Source: Thermothelomyces thermophilus ATCC 42464
Taxonomy: Eukaryota; Ascomycota; Sordariomycetes; Sordariales; Chaetomiaceae
Reading direction: 5' to 3'
Length of the DNA: 64,000 bases
NCBI RefSeq assembly: GCF_000226095.1
Contig: NC_016478.1
Coordinates: 3,462,001 to 3,526,000 of the forward strand
Part shown: one piece after another, positions 31,516 through 42,608 of the stretch
How positions within the stretch are numbered: position 1 is the first letter of the stretch
How the letters are laid out: each line of letters opens with the position of its first letter
Notes under the pieces: generated by a model
What the model saw: the letters and a program-made list of their open reading frames with translations, nothing else
Told to the model about the DNA's origin: nothing
The model's database searches: none
Made by a program: the position numbers and the translations under genes

Positions 31516-34500
31516 TCAGATCTGAACCGATAGACCATTAAGTCCGGTGCTGTTGCCGCGCATCCAGCTGAACATGCTGCCACCGACCGGGCTGGACGGG
31601 GCCTCGATAGCTGTTCGTGGTTGTTGTGCCTCGCGAGGCTCAAGAAGCAGGCTCTTGCGGTAGTGTACTGCCTGCGTGTTGGCACCAGTTTTCTCCTTCT
31701 CGCGAACACGCTCAATCTCCGCTGTCAACCACTGCTGGAGATCCGGCAACTCGGTGAGGCGGTAGGGAATCTGGAAGCGCTGCAGCTCCCCAATGCTCTT
31801 CGCAGTGCGGGTGTGCTTGTCAAAGTTGATGACGGTCAACCCGGTGTCGCTTGTCTTGGTGGCCGGATTCCCAACGTCCACAAACGTGAGATCGGTCAAA
31901 AACATGCCGAGGAAGGGAAGGCACGGCGGGACCTGGTCGTGAAGTCGGGCGCGGAGAACCTTGAAGTTCTGGTTGAAGTCGACAATGGCTTGTAGCGCCT
32001 TGAGCATCTCCTTGCGCTTGACGGGAACGGCATCCCACGTCATCTTCAAACGCTTGATGCTCGTGTCGGTGAGCGCGCAAGTGATTGCCATGAGCGCATC
32101 GTAGTTGTGAAGCTGGGAGCATTGATTGGCAATCTTGATCCACTGCTTGATGACAAGCGCTCGCTTCTTGACTTCCTCATGATGCAGGATGGTGTCGACA
32201 ACGAGGTTGGTCAAGCCGGTAGTGAACGCCGACATGGCCTTCACATTAGGTGTCTCAGCACCGCCAAACTTGGTCCACTTCGAGCCCAGGAGTTCATCCG
32301 GTGTGATGGAGCAGAAAAGGGCCATTTGCTTCATCGTTAGCTGGCGGGCAATCTCGAGGGAATCGAAATCGAGGATTGAAGGGGAGCTGCCGCCCGCCTT
32401 CCAACTCGTCAACGCGTTCACCTGGCTCCTGCTGATGACAGGGGCGGGAAGCGTCGTCTCGGCGGGGACAAGTTGAGCAGCAGAGGAGCTAGTCTTGCTC
32501 ATGGAGCAGACCAGGCGAGGTACCAGAGCACCATCAACCACGGAGACCTTCTCAGCCAGCTCGAGCAGGCGCTTCCCGGCGGATGGCAGGACGGGGGTCA
32601 GTCGGAACTCGGCAAACTGTTTGATCAGCCCAAGAGCTTCACGGTCGGTCTCATCGCGCCAGTGAGACTCGAGCCACCCCTTAAACACATTGTAAGTTCT
32701 AAGCCGTACAGGTGCGGCAATATGCGGGGCTTCTCCGATGTAGTCAAACCGGTCAATGAGTGCCTCGGTAAGCTTGACCGGTGTGCAAAACAGGCGAAAT
32801 GTGAGGTAGAAGGTCGACACAAACAGTGCGTCCGGGGTTGACTCATGGGTAGTGAGACGCTCGACCAACGCAGGCAACGAACCGCCCGTTACCTGTCCTT
32901 CCTTGTTGAAAATCAATTCATGCGCGTACGTCTTCTCCAGCAACCTCGTCTCCACTTCCTCGTCCTCTGTTGGCGCCAAGCTCTCTGAAATGCTCAGGTC
33001 TGAAAGCGAAGGTTGAGCTTTGGGTGTTGGGTTGGGTGCTTGAGAGTTATCCGGCGTCGTCGCGCGGGTAGACGCCTGCGAAACGATGCTCGACTCCGAG
33101 TCACGACTGATGTACGTGCTGCCAGAGCCAGCACTCGTGGCAGTCATGCTTCCCGACTGGAAAGACTGGAGCTCGGCCTCCTGCGACGCGGATGGTTCCG
33201 TGGGACTGTAACTTTCAGCCGGTAACGATGTGGTCGAGATCCTCGGCAGCGGCGGAAGGTCAGGGCGGAGCGAAGAGACCGGAGGAGCCCCATTTGAGCT
33301 GCCGGCCTCGGGCACAGACGACTCGGAATGCGGTGGAGGACATGACGACTGTGGCATCAGCTGCTCGGAGACGGGCGAGGCTACCTGCGGAAGTTCCGGG
33401 AGCGGCTTGTCGATCGAGAGGGACCTGGCTTGTGCAGCTACCGCCGCGGAGCCCGCCACAGAAGTTGCTGTTGAGTCCGCCATGCCTGCTTCTGGCACTG
33501 TCGATTCGGCAATGTTCGGCAACTCCGCGCCGCTAGGCTTCGACTGTTCATGCAAACCTTGGGCCATGTCGGAGAGTCCAAAATCGATTCCAAGGCTACC
33601 GTGATCAAACTCGAACTCGAAGTCGCCAATCCGCTCGATGACTGACCTTGTCTTCGCGACGCATTCTCCCGTAGCCTTCACACACCCGGTGGCCGCCCCC
33701 AGCAGGCGGCCGTTGTCATGTGGCACGATCACATCATCCTCCATCTCTGGCTCCGACTTGCTGAGAATGTCGCGCGCCGTAAGCACCAAATCGTGGATCC
33801 GGTTGTACATGGCAGTACGAGCCTGCTCTAGCGCGTCGATGCCGATCGAAGCCTGCGCAACAACCACGTCCACGACCACCAGCAACTCTCCGCCGGAGGT
33901 AGCGGACTGCTTTACCGCGACCGCGAGGCTAGGGCGCGACTGAGATTGAAGTTGCAAGCGTCCGATGAAGGATCCCAAATGCGAGAGGAAGATGTCGTGG
34001 CAGGAATTAAGCCGCTCCGAGACGAGGTTCTGAGGGCGCGAGCACGTAGAAAGGCCGGCCAAACTGACCCGGTGTGAGATTGTGGATGACAAACGGTTTG
34101 TTTGTACCAGACTGTTCTGTGATGATCGGCGCCCGTTGGTGACATGTTGCACGTAACCGGATGACAAACGGTTGCCGCTCGGTGTCTGCTCCCGTGCTAC
34201 GTGGCCTGCCGCTGATGGCGTCGGCCCGGAATCCCTGCTCGGCTCGATCATACTTGACTCCGCAGGGCCGGTGTGATCTTGTGCTGCATGAAAAGAGCCC
34301 GAATCGGCTGGCGGCGTTAGTGGAACGGGAACTTCCTCCTGCAGCGTCGTCAATATAGTCACTGCTGGCAGCCGAGATCTCCGGTCATCCTCCAGAATAT
34401 CCAAGAATCTCACGCCTTTGATGATAATCTTGAACGCTCTCAGTATCATCTCGTCCACAACGTCGTTGATGTCTTCGGACCCGATCATCCTTTGCGCGTC

Positions 34501-35214
34501 CTGCAACCGTTTGGCCGTCTTGACCAAGGATGACAGTTCTGATAGCAACGACCTTCGGCTCCGGCGTAGTCCTTCGTGTCTCTGGACCAGTGGGGATTCT
34601 TTTGTCAAGCAGTGCGTCCGTTCCTGCGTAACTTGTGAGATAACCAGACCACTCAAGGTCGACCTTTATGACACCCATTCACCTACCAAGAGGTACCGCA
34701 CACCGGCAATGATCCCCTTCATGAAGTCCTGGTTGCCAAACATCTCATTGTCGTTTACCAGGGCGCTGCGCATCAGGTCCCAGAAGTTGAGAAGCGCCTT
34801 CAGCAGGCTCCTCATCTCCTCCGGTTCGTACGGTTCGCAGTAGTTCGTCGGCAGCCATCCTCTCGCTCCGTTAGCCAGAAGGGTGCCGTCGGCCCAGCCA
34901 TTGGTGTGGATAGAGTGCACAAGAACGACGTCCCCCTCACTCAGCGGTAATGTGACTGTCGACTCGCTCGTCACGTAATCGGGGTGGAATGGGTAGAAAG
35001 CCCGCAAGAAGTTGGAGAAAACCGGGTTGCTAGCTGGCGCATCGCAATCCTCTCGCGACTCATTTGGAGTCGCTGGCGGCGTTATCTGCGTGTCCGACAA
35101 ATCGTTGGTCGGGTCGATTGTGTCCGAGGGCTTCTCAGGCCCCCCACCTCGCGTCTTGTGTATCGTTAACGGAGCCACCTGCAGGCTTGACCGCATGCCC
35201 TGATTGTTCACCAT
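31516..35214 (-). CDS. CDC25-type Ras guanine nucleotide exchange factor with SH3 domain
   Basis: Two exons on the minus strand, 35214-34687 and 34623-31516, joined over a 63-bp intron (GTAGGT...CGCAG), giving 1211 residues. Residues about 68-135 form an SH3 domain (LRAFYPF, then GWADGTL and GWLPTNYCEPY). After a Ser/Pro-rich disordered middle come RasGEF_N (about 725-860, from EVETRLLEKTYAHELIF) and the catalytic CDC25 homology domain (about 930-1170, with LLGSKWTKF, RALVIKQWIKIANQC, LHNYDALMAI, and PFLGMFLTDLTFVDVGNP). Such proteins load GTP on Ras and in fungi act upstream of cAMP and MAP kinase signalling, growth and morphogenesis. ATG 35214 is the first good Met; the frame continues 16 codons upstream without a Met, so a further 5' exon is possible. 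Confidence 0.92.
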
Positions 35215-38200
35215 TGCGCTTGCTGCCCAAAGCCCGTTTCGCGCAACATAGATGACTGACACAGGCCTGCGCTTGGGTCAGTTGACCCGGCCGAGTGACG
35301 GGACCGGCTCTGGTCCAACCCTCCCGCGATAATCTGTTCCCTCTGATGATGATAGCTCTAATCCGTATGACCAAACCACCTTGCACGTCCGCCACAAGGA
35401 TAACGGGTGTCGAAAACTGCGCAGAAGGTTACCAAGATCGCTGCCAGTAGGATCCGGTTCAAATATTTGTTGACGTCTTTCAGTGCGTTTCGGGACTGGC
35501 ATGAGAGGACAGGTTAGATGCAACGGCTCACTTCGCCACAGGTGCTGGGATGTTTTTCGCATATCATGGGGGTGCCTGTTTGAGGACTGTCGGGGGAGCC
35601 TTGTGCGGGGAGGCACGCGGTTGAGGAATGTCGCAGCACGGGTCAGAAGGCAACCGGGGGGAACTTGCATGCCAGGGGAGGGCCCTACCGGCCTTGCAAG
35701 TCACGACATGGTATGGTCTGCCCTCGAGCGTTCAAACGACCTGGAGAACAACAAAACGGCCACCAAAAGCAAAAAGATGCATGTCGTACCTTGTTGTTTC
35801 GAGATTGTTGGGTCAACAACTTTCGGTGTAGCGAACTGGCTTTCCGATATTTGGCGAAGAGATGTTTTGGTGGATCACGGTCTGAGGCCCGAAAGTCGGG
35901 AGGTGTTGAGGGGCGGTAGGATATGCCAGGGAAAAAGACGTTTCGAGCGAGTCAATCGCCGAAGCGAAAAGATCAAGCAACTGATGACGCCTTTCGCGTA
36001 GAATGATATGGTGAAACTGCGATCGCCGACAAAGCCGTATCGTCAAGCTGCCATGCTGCGCACCCGGCGAACGGCGAACGGTGGTGGGATCTCGAAATTC
36101 AATGCGAGATAGTTATTGAGTAACCTCGAACTGTCTGGGTCGCGCCCTGTGCGACAAGGTTGCCGAGGGGTGAGCAAAACCCGGGGAACGACTGGTGCTC
36201 TGCACTTCAGACGAGAATAAAGAAAGGAAATCGAGGGCAAGCTGGGGTGGTAAATCTGGAATTGGATCCTGTCTGGGATGAAGAGAAGACGAAGGAACCC
36301 AAGAACAGGGGACCTCGCAAGGTGTGATCTGGATTGCTCGCGCTCCTTCGATGTTGCTCTTGGTTCTCATTGCCCAATTGCACCTGCCGCCCCTGGCCAC
36401 AAAAAGTTCCCCACCGCTCTCTGCGGGACACGGTCCGGCTGCAATGATTTTTCGTCAATTGCCTGTTGGGTGCAGTTGATGTGGGTCTGGCAGGTTGAAT
36501 CTCGGCATGGGCCAGCCGCAGCCAACCAGGGCTCAGGGGCAAGCTCGGGTACACTAGGCCAAGACCTCTGCTTCCCCTGGCGAGTGGGGTAACAGCCTAG
36601 TGTAATCCGTACTACTGTGATACTGTTATCCAAAAAAAAAACTCGCCCCATCCAGTGTGCTTTTATTGATGCTCAGAGGCGTGCCAGCAACAGAGCGTTA
36701 CGAAAGTTGCTCTACCGGAGTTGGGTCCTATGGCGGCAGAACTTGGCTCAACCACTGCGTAAGCCGGCATCCCGATTCTCCGTATACACACTACAAGTTA
36801 CACGAAACTCTACAAAGCAGGAGTACCTTATACCTATGCTTATAGTCCGTAGCTAATCCGTATACATACAGTTCAGTAACGAGCACTGGCCGCCTCGAAC
36901 CGGCTTCGGATACGCGCACCGTCCGTGCTCATCAAATCGCAACAGTGAAAAGAGTGGCGCAATGGGCGGCGGACGAACCGCTAACTTCCAAATGCGGGTG
37001 GCATCTCTCGAGCTCGACAGAGGGGCTACTCCGTAGTTATCGCCGGAGCGCCTTGCCGGCCACAGGACTTTTCAATGTGGACCCCCCTTCTTCGCTGCGA
37101 TCACGTTATCTTCGGGCTCTGCGGCTTATCACTCCCGATACAGCATGAGCAGTGCCTCACTGTCCGTCTTTACTGTACAAGTCGTGAAGCCTCACCAAGC
37201 CCTTGGGATCGTAGCTGCAGATATCATACAAAGAGCTACCTCATCTGCCGACAGTCCAGGACTAGTGTAGTTGCAGTCTCTTCTGGCCACCTACCTCGCA
37301 AGGCAGTCCCCCAACTATCAGCCAATGTTCCTCGTCGCAGAATTCGACACTTTAGTCGGATCATGAGCAACGAGACATGGCCATACAACCCGTGATCGGC
37401 CCCTCCGAGTGGCAGTCAACTGCAACATCAGCGTCGTGTAGCGCTCAAGCTGAGCGTCGCAGCATGGGATCCTGCATTTGATATCACATCCTGCACTTAC
37501 TGCAGTCGGACTAGCAGCCTACCTTATCCCGCGAGGCAGCGTGAACACCGTCGCAGCGGCAAAGTGGCTGCCGCCTTGGCACCGGGGAAGAACCCGTCGC
37601 GGCGCTGCAAAGCTTACACCCATACGTGCTCCGTACTACACTCCAACTGCCAGTATGTGTAGTACGGGTTCGTGTTGATCAGATAGTTCCTGCGTAGCGC
37701 GGTTAGATCCATATTATGCATTCCTTCTTCGCATGGGACAGCCATTGCCGGGCAACTCTCCCGTCTGCAGCTGGAACGGGAACCGGAGCTGGGAGACTTC
37801 CTTACCCCACTACTCCGTACTGCCCAAGCTGCAGCATGGCCTGGCCAAGTCTGATAAGACCCCTGGTTGCTGGAGCGAGCCGTCGCCAGATTCCGCGGGA
37901 TATGTCAACAAAAGTATACCGTACGGATTTTGGAGTACGGATTGCACGTGTACACATACCCCCACAGTGCCAAGTTCAACCCCCCAAACTTCGACGGCTT
38001 GGCATCGTCAATCATGGGTATCACCAGTCTCCGAGGGCAAAGGAATCTTTCAGTTTATTGAGTCGGTGTCGTGCAGCATGGTGTAGCTTGCAGAGCCGTC
38101 ATCTGCCGACATTGCACACTATGTAGTAAGCGCCTGTTCGGTGCCAAATAGCGTAGAGGATTTGCATGAAGCGAGGATAGTCACGCTACGGTGGAGGGGC

Positions 38201-38657
38201 CTTTCGCCTGAAGGTGGTACTGTACACTAGTTTTGGTAGTGCAGGCTACATAGTACACTACTATTGCGCGCCTGCGCAGACACGAGCCTCCGACCACAAA
38301 GCCTAAAAGTACACTACTGCAACTTTCAAAAAAAAAAATTGTCCCAACATTCTTTCTGAAGTTCATACATGCATACACTCTTAGGTTTGCTAGTGCATCA
38401 TTGATAAGGGGATCAAAAACAGACAAAATCTTTGGACATCATTATCCGATGTTTACTATGTAGGGTACTGTACAGTACGAGGCCCCAGGGCTCTTTACTA
38501 TCGATTGCCGTGTACACAGTATTGTATGTATGTACATACAGTACAATCCGGTGTCGCCACTCAATTTCGGCTTCGCTCCTGTGCCACTACACGTGCAGTT
38601 GCCCAGGTTACTGGGCAACGTGCTCCGTACCGTGTAACCGCCTTAGGTACGTAACTA

Positions 38658-38677
38658 CACTAGGTAGATACCTAGTG
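38658..38677. repeat. Perfect short inverted repeat
   Basis: CACTAGGTA (38658-38666) and TACCTAGTG (38669-38677), separated by GA, form a 9-bp-arm hairpin within a wider imperfect palindrome of GTA-rich sequence. Confidence 0.7.
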
Positions 38678-38930
38678 TGTAACTACGTCCGTAGTGTACG
38701 CTACGCTACACGACTAAAACACATGGAACTTGAAAAGTGATGGACCGGGTCCATAAAGGTGGAGGGATCCGAGAAGTCCGGGTGTGGTTGCGAGTCCCTC
38801 CCAACGCTTTTTGCCGTCTGTCGGTCGCGAAGTTCATGTCCTGTTCGCAACCCACTGTCCACTGAAACCTTGAAAAATGCCCAAGAGAGGCGGCTTCAGC
38901 ATGGAAGGTGGCGCGCAGCAATTGTGAAGG

Positions 38931-38985
<55 letters not shown>
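38931..38985. repeat. Uninterrupted A55 tract
   Basis: 55 consecutive A residues. A 17-18-base T tract follows at about 39,050-39,066. The two tracts bracket about 65 bp of unique sequence. No retroposon body or target duplication is visible. Confidence 0.9.
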
Positions 38986-38989
<4 letters not shown>

Positions 38990-41075
38990 GCAAAGCGTGC
39001 AACACAGAGTGATTGGCCACAGTCAGAAACATCACTTCGGGTTTTGATGTTTTTTTTTTTTTTTTTGGCCGATAATTCTCTGCCCCCCACGGGTGCAGAC
39101 CTGCGTTCATGCTGTTTTCCGCGCTTTTCTGACGGGGAGGCCAAGGCTCGAACCCTCTCCCCGCTCTGCTGCTCTGGAGCTCCTTGGTACTCCATACAAT
39201 ATCCCTCGTGCTTTTTTCCTTGCTACCTGACGATCTTCTTGCTGCTGGTTCCTCCAGATAGCTGGAGCCCAAGAACCTTGACGACCTCGTGGTGGAGCTC
39301 ACTTCTTGGCCATTGGCCTAGCAAGGGGGTTTCGATCCACCATCGCAGGATCGTCACATAACCCACACAACTACTCCATACCACAAAATCGTACATGACG
39401 CTAGTGTAGTGTACGGACGTACTGCAAGCTTGGTGGTCCTTGTTCCTTTACGGTACGTGCCACCATTCGTTATAGTGTAATCCGTACAAGAATCGGTCAT
39501 GTTACAAGGCAGATCATCGGCGGCAATCGTGAGACGAGACCGCGGCTCGCTTCCCAGAGCGCGTGTCGGCTGTTGCAGTCACCACCCACTCCGCCTAAGA
39601 CGACGCGTACACTACTACTGGAACAGAAAGAAGAAATGGACGATCGTCGCCTTCTCTGGTCCGGAAGAAACGAAGGAGCCAAGTAATTCTCACATGTTCC
39701 GAACAAGGCAGTTGCGCGGCAAGTGATTGCTCGGCCAGTCAGACTCGAGAAGATCAGAAAGCAAAACACCCAGTTCGCCTTGCTACGAGGCCGATTCAAG
39801 CTGTTTGCTCAGAGAGCTAATTCACGTTTGGGAGAAGGTTGGTTGGCTTTCTACCAAAAAAACCAATTGAATTGGGACTCGGGACAGCTATACCCGGACT
39901 TAGCTGTTCTTCAGCACTTGCAAGATTTTGTCACTACACCCATTCGATGTTCTCTTGCTGAAAGCACAGCACACTCACCTGATCGCGACCGTTGCTCCAA
40001 GCATTCAGATGCGGCGCAACCAATCAGCGATTTTTTTTTTTTTTTGCTTTTTTTTACCTTTCTTGCATTTTCTTTCCGCTTCTGGGATTGACGACAAGTG
40101 CTCTCTTCCAGTTTCTCGTGCTACCACCACCTTTCGGGGGCCGCGCGTCAGTCACCAACAAGCCTCAAAGACGCGCCCAAGCACGTGCAATACCGCAGTG
40201 TAGAGGCGATTTTGTTCTGCGAGGGTGTGGCCAGGGGGAAAGAAAATCAGGGTCTTCACGGAACTACTCTGTACATACCACGATAAGCACGCTGCGGCGG
40301 TCCAGTCGAGCAGTGTGGAGCAGTGTGGAGGCGTAACGAGGGGCGCAGAAACCCTCCGGCAATCCCCATTGCCCCGCCGTGCCCGCCTGTGGGGTGATCT
40401 CCAAAACACAATGTGCGCACTTGGCCGCTAACTAGTGTACACTAGTGTAGTGGGCACTACGCTAACTAGCGTGGGCGTGGGTCAGTCCAGCTTTGCCCAT
40501 GCGATGGGGTTGCTTTTTTGGACTTGCTCTCAAGGGCATGGCGGCAAGGCGGAGGCACCGCACTGAGGCAACCGACCCATCAATCACTTCCCATGCGTTG
40601 CCCTCGAAATTACAAGGGTCTGAAGCTCGCCCGCACGTGGGCTCTGTCTGAGCAGGGAGTGGACGCAACATGCACTAACACTACGGAGTCCACAGAGTGT
40701 GTTGTGAGAAGCGGCCGTCAGATTTTGACCAAGTTTGGCTTCCTTTCCCATCCTCTTTCATCGTCAAACCGCCATGTCTCAGAAGTTCCCTCTCAACAAT
40801 TCCCCTCTCAACTTACTCCGTACCTGAGTTATTGTTTCAGGCCCCTCTCCCCCTCTTTCTCCCAACCGCTTGCCGAGGGTAGGCATGATGAGGTCAACAG
40901 TGTCGAGACAAAACCTGAGAGCTCGGCGAGACCGACACCGCTAACAGACAACCTCCACCGTCCAGCTGACCGACGAACAACCTAAGTCCCTTTAGCGCAG
41001 TAAGCAGTATTTACAATGTCCACGGTGTAGTGTAACGGACGGACGTAACCGCTGGTCGGGTGGCGCCTTTCGTCA

Positions 41076-42012
41076 TCACCTGGGGGCGTACACGAAAGCG
41101 AGCAGGTCAATCTCGTCGCCGTCCTGTCCGACAAAGCCCACGATCTGCCAGCCATCCTCCGCCGCAGAGGACGTGCAATCTGTGGTGCGGGTGCCGGCCG
41201 CGAGGGTGCGTCCCGCCGAGGTGGCCGCCCGGATGTAGAAGTTTCGCGTCTTGCCGTCCTTCTCCCCCCGGCAGAGCTCCGCCTCGACCCAGTACTCTGC
41301 CGGGCCCAGCTCGAGGGATACCTCGGTCCCTCCCGTGCCGCCGTGGCTCAATTGCGTGCCGTCCGTCAGCGTCAGGGCCACGCCGTCCAGTCTCGACCCG
41401 CCCCTGAACCTCAGCAGCTGCGGCTTGGGCTTGCTGATGGCCGCGAGCGTCGGCACGTCGCTGAACCAAGTACCGTACGCCGCCCCGCCGGAGAAGTCGC
41501 TCTGCCGGAGCGCCGCACCGGCGGCCCACGAGAACTCGACAAAGACGGGGTTGTGGTCCGAGAGGACGTTTTTCCCGTCCGGCTGCAGGAACCGCGCGCC
41601 GTCGTAGCGGAAGGTCGTCGCCCGCAGCGCCACCAGCGGGCTCGAGCGGTAAAACACCTTGTCGACCACCTCGCACGTGTCGCTCTCGGCCGGGTTGCCG
41701 CACGCGCTCTCCGCCGCCGGCACCACGCCGCCGTGCTCCAGCTCGACCCAGGCGTCCGTCATGCCCGGCCCCCCCGCGTTCCCGCTCGCCGCCAGCAGCG
41801 CCCGGATCCCCGTGTCGCCCGCCCGGCTGTACCGGCTGTTGGTGTCGCCGTACACGACCACGGCGTTGCCGGCGCTCCACTGCGCGATGTGCGCGGCCAC
41901 CTGGTTGATGTTGTCCTGGCGGGCGACGAGGTCCTGCTCCTCGGTGCCGGCGTCCGCGTGCAGGTTGTAAAAGTCGACGTACACCGCGGTCGAGTTGTTG
42001 CTGCTGCTGCTG

Positions 42013-42044
<32 letters not shown>

Positions 42045-42608
42045 TGCTGTTGTCGTCGAGTTGGAGATGGCCACCCGCATGAAGGTGAAGCCCTTGGGCG
42101 TCAGACAGTCGAACTGGGACGCGTCCGAGCACTTGTCCCACTTGATCCGCCGGAAGTCGGCCCAGGGGAAGTTGGACAGCGTGTTGAGGCCCGACCCGAT
42201 AGGGACGCCCCCGGACGTGGCGGTCCGGTACGGGTGTGTGTCGGTGCTGTAGATGTAGGCGTGGTAATTGAAGTCCTGTCGTGCGAATGGTCAGTTCTTG
42301 AGCGGTCCCCTGGCAATAATGTCGAGCTATTCCTGACCAACCAGCCAAAGAAACACAGCCAAACAGGGAAGGAATGTTCTTACCTCCTGCACATGGACGA
42401 CGTCGAGGTCATACTGGGCAAACTTGGATCCGAGGGTCGCCGCGTTTGTCGCCTTGTCCCCGGGCACGTCATTGTTGTTCAGGAACGCCGGGAGGCCCGC
42501 GACGTTGATGGACAGGACGTTAAATACACCGGAAGTAGCAGCAGCCAGACATCGGTCAACCAGGAATGCCGCACCAAGAGCGGCGTTCAGTCTTCGCGAC
42601 GGCTTCAT
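41076..42608 (-). CDS. Secreted endonuclease/exonuclease/phosphatase-fold protein with jacalin-like lectin domain
   Basis: Two exons on the minus strand, 42608-42384 and 42275-41076, with a 108-bp intron (GTAAGA...CGACAG), giving 474 residues. The start at 42608 opens a signal peptide (basic MKPSRR, hydrophobic run, CLAAA). The DNase I-like fold carries SINVAGLP, the metal-binding Glu in HVQE, NLHADAG, GDTNSR and a terminal SDHNP, so the catalytic set looks complete. Similar secreted fungal proteins act on phosphodiesters such as sphingomyelin or nucleic acid; the substrate here is unknown. The last 130 or so residues (RFRGGSRLDGVALTL, GGTGGTEVSLEL, and DGDEIDLLAFVYAP) form a beta-prism resembling jacalin lectins, suggesting carbohydrate binding. 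A Ser run (CTG-type repeat, 41,995-42,045) interrupts the enzyme domain. Confidence 0.88.

Larger units (their letters stand above)
35215..41075. other. Gene-poor 5.9-kb region
   Basis: No supported gene. Several open frames of about 100-200 codons (for example 35483-36001 plus, 39723-40091 plus, 40518-40985 plus) lack recognisable domains and splice structure. The first 1 kb is likely the promoter and leader of the Ras GEF. The region carries repeated short motifs: TACTCCGTAC-like 10-mers (37811, 40814, and the core at 37629 and 38623) and TAGTGTA..CGGACG-like strings (about 38,690, 39,413 and 41,028). It also has a hairpin at 38658-38677 and the long A tract at 38931. It may hold decayed repeats. 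Confidence 0.5.

Noticed and set aside
35483-36001. 172-codon plus frame upstream of the Ras GEF
   Set aside because: No domain or splice pattern. It more likely lies in the promoter or leader of the minus-strand Ras GEF gene.
38759-39361. 200-codon plus frame with a long Lys run
   Set aside because: The frame exists because A55 reads as Lys codons. There is no supporting structure.
39290-39365. Possible tRNA-like GGTTTCGATCC segment
   Set aside because: The T-arm-like bases do not pair properly and no acceptor stem or anticodon arm could be built.
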